64,000 bases of DNA from Strongylocentrotus purpuratus (Eukaryota > Echinodermata > Echinoidea > Camarodonta > Strongylocentrotidae). Shown piece by piece: positions 57,181-64,000 of this stretch. The notes beneath the pieces are model-generated. The model was not told the origin of the DNA. It saw only the letters and a list, made by a program, of their open reading frames with translations, and made no database searches. Within the stretch, counting starts at the first letter, position 1; every line of letters begins with the position of its first letter. Location: NCBI RefSeq assembly GCF_000002235.5, contig NW_022145539.1:1191501-1255500 (forward strand). The letters are read 5' to 3'. The position numbers were made by a program, and so were the translations under genes.

Positions 57181-58158
57181 TATTAGATAATTTGGAAAAA
57201 TGTGTTAGGTTTCATTACCTGATTTCTCTGTCACTGTATTTATGGTTTATTAAATAAATACACAAACAAGATTCACATATTTTATCAGTGTATTTCATAA
57301 GTACACTTTTATTTTCTCTTTTAATTAGTACTACCGTATACATGCATTCCCAGTTATACAGCAAAATATCAAATCTATATAAAATATAAAGCCCTATAAA
57401 AAGAAGTACATCTTGCATTATTGTAATTTCTTTTAAGTTGTGTGACAATAGCTTTGTTTACAATACCCATAATGACACAGTTCATGAAAGACATATCTAT
57501 GATAATGATAATACAAAAAACAAATATAATATGACATTAAATCTCTGATGATTCTTGCTATGATTATATCATACATGTATATTCCTTTAACCCAAGTAAA
57601 TTTACTGGTAGATGATTAATATAATTGTGATAATATGATACAATTATGATACATAATTATAATATATTCATATTATTCTTTGTTACCTGGAAAAGTGTAT
57701 ACTTTTATCCATAGCTTTACACATTAATACATATGAAAAAGAAAAATATGAATGTTAATCTTGAATAGTCTTTTTACTTAAAACTAAAGAAATGGTATTA
57801 ATTGACACTTCAGAAATTATCCTCCAATTATTTGACATTGAGGTCATTGAAAATACACTGACAGATTTGCAAACTTTGACAAATTAGGAATTGTAAACTC
57901 ATACAGTCGTAATCAATAAATGCTGGAATGTTCATTGGTCTCTCAAATGAATTATTCAAGCTAGTGTTAATGCCTGCCTGCATTATAATATTTTTCATAT
58001 GAGTCGTACATTAATTGACACTTCAGAAATTATTCTCCAATAAATTGACTGTGTCATGAATCCAAATATTGACTAGGCGGCAAGCCAGATGGGCTTGACC
58101 TCTGACCTTGGGCATTATGAGTTAATGCCCTTCTGGCCCTCAGAGGGCAGTACAGCAA
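57181..58158. other. Intergenic spacer
   Basis: AT-rich. ATTGACACTTCAGAAATTAT followed by TCTCCAAT-like text recurs at 57799 and 58013, a dispersed duplicate ~215 bases apart. No gene. Confidence 0.4.
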
Positions 58159-58389
58159 TTCGAGGGTTCAGTGACACAAAGACGTAACTCCATATTTTGC
58201 CAAAATTAGTATTTGATATCAGAATGTTCAGAAAAATGTGGGCTTTCCAGGAAACGCAAAGACTTACACACCCAACATCCCATTGAAGTCAATGGCTAGT
58301 GAAACATAGACTTCAGGCCCAAGTGCTGAGTGACACAAACCACTTTTTCTTAAAATGGAGTTACACCTTTGTGTCACTGACCCCTCAAA
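58159..58389. mobile_element. MITE of 231 bp with ~38-bp inverted ends
   Basis: Left GAGGGTTCAGTGACACAAAG and right (reverse complement) GAGGGGTCAGTGACACAAAG both continue into TGTAACTCCAT-like words. AATT-like bases flank both sides, but the duplication is not certain. Confidence 0.8.
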
Positions 58390-59386
58390 TTAAACATCAC
58401 TTTTTTTTTCTCAAAAGATTGGTGTGTATTTACATGCAACATACAAGACATTTTTACCCAAATACCTGCAGGCATGCTTTGGACGAACAATAATTGGTAT
58501 ACAAAATAACGAACATTAGAAAGCTTAAACTTAAAGGTAATACAAAGTTTTGGTATGGGGTCATGAATTTGGGTCAAATGAACATATTGGAAGCATATGC
58601 GATCCTACAATATTCAGTGATCGTTGTCGCGGTTGAAATCGAGTCTACAGTTATGAAATTGTAAATACCGTAGTTAACTCTTTATGTTGTATAGCTCCCT
58701 CTCAAGGTCAGGATATTAATTAAGCTATAAAACAATGTTTCTTGACAAAAATCAACCTATTAGCTATTCTCGTTTGGAAATTATATATCACAACTACATA
58801 TTCTGAGATTTTCATGGTTGCAGCTACCATGGTACGGTCGTAGGCGCTATTTGAAATTCATCAAAATTTACCGGGAGCACCGGTAAATTTTTATATCCAA
58901 ATTTTCTTGAAAGCAGAAGTGTTTTAAGGGCTAAATTTTCTAGTGCTTATAACACATCCACAGGGGCATCTAAATATATCAAAATCGTAAAGATTCACTA
59001 TCCACCCAATTTTCAAAATTTCCTTAAACTTTGTATTACTTTTAAGTACAAGTAGAAAAATTGTTTCTTCTTATCCATATCCTTCTAAAATATACTTTAA
59101 AACACACTATTGATTGTTCTTAACATAAGATAAGTTCTACTTCCAGTATAGCATGTTTATGATGATTTTTGGAAGGTTTCAATGTCTAGTTTTACAAATA
59201 AACAATAAACCTCTTTCGGTAGTTTGAGCTTAAAGTACAGTTATTAACAGGTATTCTGGCTTGCCTTCAGAAGAAATGAATGAAATCATCACACTTTTAC
59301 ACGCCATCAACTATATTTGCAGTTAGTGCTTCTCAATTCCCGACTTTTGATTCATGATCTACATTTATCAAACAACATGTATTCAT
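58390..59386. other. Intergenic spacer
   Basis: No recognised exon, RNA gene or repeat. Confidence 0.4.
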
Positions 59387-59510
59387 CAATAATAATTTAT
59401 CAGGCAGTTTAAATAATAATTTATCAGGCAGTTTAAATAATAATTTATCAGGCAGTTTAAATAATAATTTATCAGGCAGTTTAAATGGCAGTTTAAATAG
59501 CAATTTATCA
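59387..59510 (+). repeat. 24-bp minisatellite
   Basis: Four near-identical units of AATAATAATTTATCAGGCAG followed by TTTA, then two degenerate partial units (GGCAGTTTAAAT). Directly adjacent units without spacers. Confidence 0.93.
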
Positions 59511-59726
59511 TATGCTCAATGATTGTACACAGTGGTCATTTGCAAAAGAGCAACAGCGCTAACTTTGTATTACAGTACGCTGGCCTTACTATCTTTCCCT
59601 TTTAGAATGAATCAACATTCATGTTCTTTATTGAAAAGCACATGAAAGGTTCAGAAATTGAAAAAATATATATATGTTATACAGTAGGCTTCCGGTTGCA
59701 CCATGTGAGAGAGAGGGAGGATTGAG

Positions 59727-59920
59727 GAGTCCTGGAAAGGACTCTCAGTAATCTTTCTCGAGTGTGTGTAGTCCTGAAAAGGACCGTTGGTGTAGTCTTG
59801 AAAAAGACTGTTGGTTATCTTTCTTAGCTTATAGTTCTAAGGAGAACTATAGCGCCGGTTGGAGAGGATGGGTGGTAGGAGTGGCTCAACGTTTCGAACA
59901 GGTTGACTATCCGTCGTCAG
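59727..59920 (-). mobile_element. Penelope-like remnant: four hairpins and a hammerhead-like motif
   Basis: Four short hairpins follow in line: GAGTCCTGGAAAGGACTC (59727), GTCCTGAAAAGGAC (59771), AGTCTTGAAAAAGACT (59794) and ATAGTTCTAAGGAGAACTAT (59831). Their stems differ but stay paired. On the minus strand 59920-59888 holds CTGACGA, a 6-bp stem (GGATAG with CTGTTC, two G-T pairs), then GAAACG. That is the CUGANGA...GAAA order of hammerhead ribozymes and of the similar motif in terminal regions of Penelope-like retroelements. No reverse transcriptase was seen nearby. Family assignment is from recall. Confidence 0.5.
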
Positions 59921-61520
59921 GAGTCTGTATACCCTGTATATGTTTTAATGAGGTATATTTACTGGTCATAATGTAAAATGAGGTCAACAGACTGCAAAAT
60001 TGCGTAACAAACAAAAAAGAACAAGTACTCATTGGAATGTGTGTCTCCACACCCATTCCGAAGACGGTACAAAGCATTGATCAGGGTTACAACCTAGTCA
60101 CACCGACTCCAGACCGAAAAAAACAGACCAAGCAACAAAAATACATTACCCTGAAATTCCTGAATGGACTGTTCTTCAAATCATCATGACATTCATTATT
60201 TTCATTGTATTGCTACATTGTTAAGACAAAAATGTAATGTCTCTGACAGCAATAATGATAGGGGAACATATTGTCAGGAACTTGAAAAACTTACCAAATT
60301 TGATTGAAAAACATTGATTTTGAATCTCTCAACATGTTGCCAAATTAAACATTTTAGAGCTTATTTTCATTTTTTTCAATTCCTGTTTCTCTTCGCAAGC
60401 ATCTGCCATATTTTGTAGGACTCAGAATCAAAAGTTATTGAGCCAAACCACAAAATGTGGAATGATTGTTGCGAGAGGGTTATTCACTGGTGCCACAAAG
60501 GAGCCGACTCTGAATAATCAATCAAAGGGAACCCTGATTTCTAGTGGCGATGGATAATGATTCTCACAGAATCAAATAAAACATGCACGTAGGTTCAAGA
60601 CTACAAATATATATTGTCTGTAAAATAATTTCAAAAGAAAATGTGGAATACCACAATAAAGAGAAAAGATAGGTAATTTAGCTAGTAGTACTGTACTCAA
60701 GCATACACGAAGCCTGCAGTCTAATAACAGTTGTGCTTTTCAGTAAATGTGATTTTTCACTCAGTTTTACTTACTTTTTATATATTTTTGCTGATCAAAC
60801 AGCACATCTACATGTAGTGCATATAACACAGCTTAAGAATTACATTAAGTCACTACCTCTCCAAATACAATGCATTACCACAACCAATCATTGTCTTTTA
60901 ACCCATACTGCCCCAATGAGGCATTTTTTTCACAGACAGTACACATAAATTCCATAGAACAGTATTTTGTCTGGCATACAAGGAGTTAATAACTCCCTAA
61001 ACCATTCTAATCCACTAAACGGGCTAGCTTCATCTGATTGGTGATGAAAAAGTGGGATATTGTTCTGTTTTAACAATCAGTACCCCCTTGAAAAAAAATA
61101 ATTTTTAAAGATTTCAAAAAAATTGGTTTGGTAAGCTATCACTTGCCATGCTGCAAGCTTCTTGAGACCTATGTCCTAGCTGGCGCCATTGCTGAATCCG
61201 TTGCTGATGACTATATGGTAGAGACCGAAGAAGAGACATCATCAAGCACCATGTTCATCAGGGAGTCGTTTCAAGAAACCATCAAAAGTACAAGTTCACC
61301 AACATCGTTTAAAACGCTGGTTAATTGTAATACGAACTGGAACTAATGACCGTTTCGTGAAACGATGCCCAGATGGATAAGGTAGGCTGAACATGAACGC
61401 TCGGAATGCGGTACATCCATGAACAGAGATTGATGCCAATATACTCTTTCTCCAACGTACAATCTCTTTCTACCATATCAGCGTTCTGCATAAGCAACAG
61501 CCCCAGCTACGACAGAGATC
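59921..61520. other. Intergenic spacer
   Basis: No gene recognised. A 73-codon open frame at 61128-61346 (AESVADDYMVETEEETSSST) has codon-like composition but no start context, acceptor or known family. Confidence 0.4.
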
Positions 61521-61524
61521 TTAA

Positions 61525-61678
61525 AGGCCATCTGTACTAGTTTATAAGACGGATAAGACCATCCTGCAAGGTCACTGACAGGTGGTTATTAAATCAGCTC
61601 TCACTTAACATAAGAAAAAGAGGATCATGGGGGACCAATGGTCACCAAATTGTTTTCTATATAGTAGTACAGTGAGCT
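61525..61678 (+). mobile_element. TTAA-flanked MITE, family B, 154 bp
   Basis: TTAA at 61521-61524 and 61679-61682. Ends AGGCCATCTGTACTAG and (reverse complement) AGCTCACTGTACTAC share CTGTACTA. Body words GTCACTGACAGGTGGTTAT and GATCATGGGGGACCAATGG match 3836-3980 and 49509-49697. Confidence 0.85.
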
Positions 61679-61770
61679 TTAAGATGGTTACAGGGTAGCA
61701 GGAAAAAGCTTACCAAAACAGGTAATATTTGACCGATTGTGAAAAAAACATGATTTCGGAACATTTTGTG

Positions 61771-61900
61771 TTAATCCACCTTGGAATCTTCTTGTCTCAC
61801 ATCATCAGCTAGGAGAGGACTGGAATCGGGAACGTCCAGCGCTTCCTTGCGACGGATATCCCTCTTCACAACCAATATACAGATGGCAAATATGGCAGCT
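61771..61900 (-). CDS. Transporter terminal exon
   Basis: After acceptor GTCTTTTCAG (minus). Completes the last helix (AAIFAICILVV) and encodes the tail to TAA at 61773-61771. Its one leading base completes the Ala codon left by the previous exon. Confidence 0.85.
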
Positions 61901-63872
61901 CTGAAAAGACAAAACATCAATGAACAACGATATATATTTAAATTGTTTAAACATACTTGTGGCTTACACCCAGTAAATAAAGATCGATTGATTGATCTGT
62001 AATTGAAAACAAGTCAGAAAAAATCTTGGAAACTGTGGGATTTGAACTGCATCTACTGCTTGCCGTGCAGCGACCCTACCACCAGGCCATCATTAGTCCA
62101 CGGCACAGTCATGATGAGCTACAAACAAATACCTAAGCTCTCCTGATTCATTCTTTTATTTACGTTTTAAAATCAAAGGCAAGAAATTAAGCAGCTCTGC
62201 TCAGAGAGATCTTTCACAAGAAAATCATCTTCACCACAAACTTTGAGATTGCTAATATGGCAGCTCAGAAGAAGAGGAAAAAACAAGATCGATATTCACA
62301 TTACAAACTCGCAGTGTCTGTAAATACCATCATGTAAGTAACTTACCAACATCAGTGTAATTAACATCATGAAGCAATTTTTAAATCAAGTTCTTCAATT
62401 TAAAGTTGGATTATGATTTATGAGTTTATGAAAAAAGAAAGATTGAAAGAACTAATCAAATCAGCTCTCCCTCATTAAATTTATTCCACCCAATAAAATA
62501 ATATTTTATATTTTCATTCATTTTGTACTGCCATTCGATTCCAGTCTGTCCTTGCTTTGTTGTGAGTGTTATAGGTAAGAGTCCAACCCTCTCTCGTTCC
62601 TTATCTCCCTTCTTTCCTGTCCCTTTCACTCCTTTTATGTTATGTCTACCCAGTTTATGTATTTGTGCGTTCCCTTATTATTGATATACTATTTTTGCAA
62701 CTATAAGTTATAGGGGGCTGCAATCTACAAGCCCAGCTTTTCAGCAGAACCATGACCAACCTGTTGTATATGCCTGTTGTACACTGTGGACTAATTACAA
62801 ATATAATGTTAAGTTTCATTGTTTTACTATGTACAATGCAATGCCATGGCCGTCATTGTTGGTCAAACAGCTTGTGAGCGTCAAGTAACGCCCGGCTGGA
62901 ATGCTCCCCAGGGAGTGGAGATTGTGCTCACAGTGTGTGCGGGCAAGCACTGAATCTAATGACTGGGGTAATAGTATATTTGTAAAGTGCTTAGAGACAT
63001 TTGTATTAAGCGCTATATAAAATTTAAATATTATTACTATTATTATTATGTACTTTATTTTATTTTGCTGGAAATGGAAATAAACGAAATGAAATGAAAT
63101 GAAAATGCTTCCATATACTTACGCCAATAAGTAGCAGCCGGGATAGAGGATATAAAGAGCAGCACGGAGGCCGAGAGCTTGCTCGATAGGGGGTACAAGA
63201 AGGGGCATGTTGCCCCCAATGTTGCTGATGATGAAGAAGTAGTAAGCGATGGCCGTTGTTCTGATGTTCGACGGGACCAGCTCTATCACCACAGCTAAGG
63301 TTACACTGACCCACATTTCCCCTGCACAGAGGTAAAAGACGGTCATCATCATTTCACACATGAAAAACATTTTGAAGGACTTTCATATCACATAAAACTT
63401 ACAGAATAAAACATTTTGAAGTTAAGAATAATAAAATATCTAACAGATGTCATTAAAGATTGATAATAAATACAAATTATCCATTGCAAAATTTCATCTT
63501 AAGTATCCAATATGTCCACTGGTTAATTTTATCTCATAAAGTTTTCTTTATTTTGACAAAAGAGTAATTGATACATTGCCTTTTCTATAAAACTATAACA
63601 ACTTGTGGAAGTCTCAAAATTTTGAAAGCCCAGAAATACTACTTTATGTGATAAACTTAAGATGCTTCTGACACAGCCAGGCATGGACCGACAGAGCTAG
63701 ACTTTTTTATGGAATTGTGTTTAAGTGTTAAATTAGAGTCTGTACATGCAGACTATGTGGGAGCTGAAACACACAGAGCATACTTGCCTATGATATAGGT
63801 AGGGATCTGGAACACAAAAGCCCACGGTGGCTTGAAGAACAGAGTCCCAGCGGCGAAAGGAGCTGCTAATGT
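61771..63872 (-). CDS. Major-facilitator transporter, probably spinster-like: last three coding exons
   Basis: Minus-strand exons 63872-63788, 63321-63123 and 61900-61771 join in frame. They give FAAGTLFFKPPWAFVFQIPT, YIIGEMWVSVTLAVVIELVP, SNIRTTAIAYYFFIISNIGG, NMPLLVPPIEQALGLRAALY, ILYPGCYLLAAAIFAICILV, then a cytosolic tail VKRDIRRKEALDVPDSSPLL and a stop. At least three transmembrane helices, the GEMW-x-SVTLA and R-x-TAIAY segments and the final KRDIRRK tail fit the C-terminal half of an MFS carrier. SSPLLADD with acidic neighbours is a plausible dileucine sorting signal for endosomes or lysosomes, where spinster proteins act (inference). The 5' exons lie beyond the right edge. Confidence 0.78.
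62030..62105 (-). repeat. tRNA-like SINE head in a transporter intron
   Basis: On the minus strand: GGCCTGGTGGTAGGGTCGC (A-box-like) and GTTCAAATCCC (B-box-like) about 30 bases apart, without a closed acceptor stem. Confidence 0.5.
62110..62840. other. Transporter intron sequence
   Basis: No exon or delimited repeat seen. Confidence 0.45.
62845..63052 (+). repeat. SINE family 1, 5'-truncated copy
   Basis: Starts at GCCGTCATTGTTGGTCAAAC, continues GGAATGCTCCCCAGGGAGTG and GTGCTTAGAGACATTTGTAT, and ends GCGCTATATAAAATT with (ATT)n, as at 40870-41070. The tRNA head is missing. Confidence 0.85.
63123..63321 (-). CDS. Transporter penultimate exon
   Basis: Acceptor TACCTCTGTGCAG and donor GTAAGT on the minus strand, phase 1 to 2. 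Encodes GEMWVSVTLAVVIELVPSNI through ILYPGCYLLA. Confidence 0.9.
63322..63787. other. Transporter intron with GC donor
   Basis: On the minus strand this intron begins GCAAGT rather than GTAAGT and ends TGTGCAG. Confidence 0.7.
63788..63872 (-). CDS. Transporter exon upstream of the GC-donor intron
   Basis: Encodes APFAAGTLFFKPPWAFVFQI then PTYIIG. The 5' border is uncertain: CCAG at ~63873, TTAG at 63866 or GCAG at 63863 are all usable acceptors on the minus strand. It ends ATAG|GCAAGT, and the frame joins exactly to the next exon. Confidence 0.75.
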
Positions 63873-64000
63873 CTGGTCACATGATTAAAACAAGACAAAA
63901 GAAGGCTAATTAAATTCAAATCTAAGCTTAGCCTACATTGATAATGAGCATTTATATAAAGGATACACCAACCATTATTATGAAACCATAATTTTAAATG
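63873..64000. other. Right edge of the window, transporter intron
   Basis: AT-rich, no exon seen. Confidence 0.5.

Noticed and set aside
59387..59510. Regular repeats that might suggest a CRISPR array
   Set aside because: Units are directly adjacent without spacers, and the DNA is eukaryotic; a minisatellite.
61128..61346. 73-codon open frame with coding-like composition
   Set aside because: No acceptor, start context, partner exon or recognised family; kept only as a remark.
3530..62105. Several tRNA-like heads with A and B boxes (3530, 18505, 31057, 41085, 50985, 62105)
   Set aside because: None closes an acceptor stem, and several repeat with shared non-tRNA bodies, so they are SINEs and not functional tRNA genes.

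Overview
The window is animal nuclear DNA. Genes are split by spliceosomal introns, repeats are dense, and AT-rich filler and long homopolymer runs are common. The gene families, the abundant tRNA-derived SINEs and the many TTAA-flanked short transposons suggest a marine deuterostome, most likely an echinoderm of the sea-urchin type. That assignment is inference from recall; no search was run.

Four genes or gene parts are well supported. (1) On +, 2.86-17.41 kb: a 14-exon secreted modular serine protease. Its order is signal peptide, EGF-like, CUB, LDL receptor A, Frizzled cysteine-rich domain, trypsin domain with an intact His/Asp/Ser triad, CUB, CUB, EGF. The exons join in one frame to give 861 residues, and nearly all module borders lie in phase 1, as expected of exon shuffling. 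(2) On +, 34.88-36.51 kb: a two-exon orphan rhodopsin-like receptor of 281 residues. (3) On +, 49.14-55.15 kb: deoxyhypusine synthase (DHPS), eight coding exons, 380 residues, apparently complete. (4) On -, 61.77-63.87 kb: the last three coding exons of a major-facilitator transporter, probably spinster-like, continuing off the right edge. A single orphan discoidin-domain exon lies on - at 24.65-24.83 kb.

The rest is a layered record of transposition. It includes a 5'-truncated RTE-type LINE (27.4-30.0 kb, -) split by a 270-bp TA-flanked MITE. A 1.85-kb hAT-type element with an exact 8-bp target duplication (32.6-34.5 kb) contains a TA-flanked palindromic MITE, which in turn contains a LINE reverse transcriptase scrap. 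Several MITE families sit at TTAA sites, one splitting a SINE inside a DHPS intron. Two fold-back elements have lost complementary parts of one arm. There are at least three SINE families, tails of several other LINEs, and a Penelope-like remnant with four hairpins and a hammerhead-like motif (59.7-59.9 kb).

No operon or shared pathway links the four genes. The protease is extracellular, the receptor and transporter are membrane proteins, and DHPS is cytosolic. Transposons of known types explain most of the unusual structure. The best candidates for something new are the protease architecture with three cysteine-free CUB domains, the triplicated exon end in DHPS, and the hairpin series near 59.8 kb.
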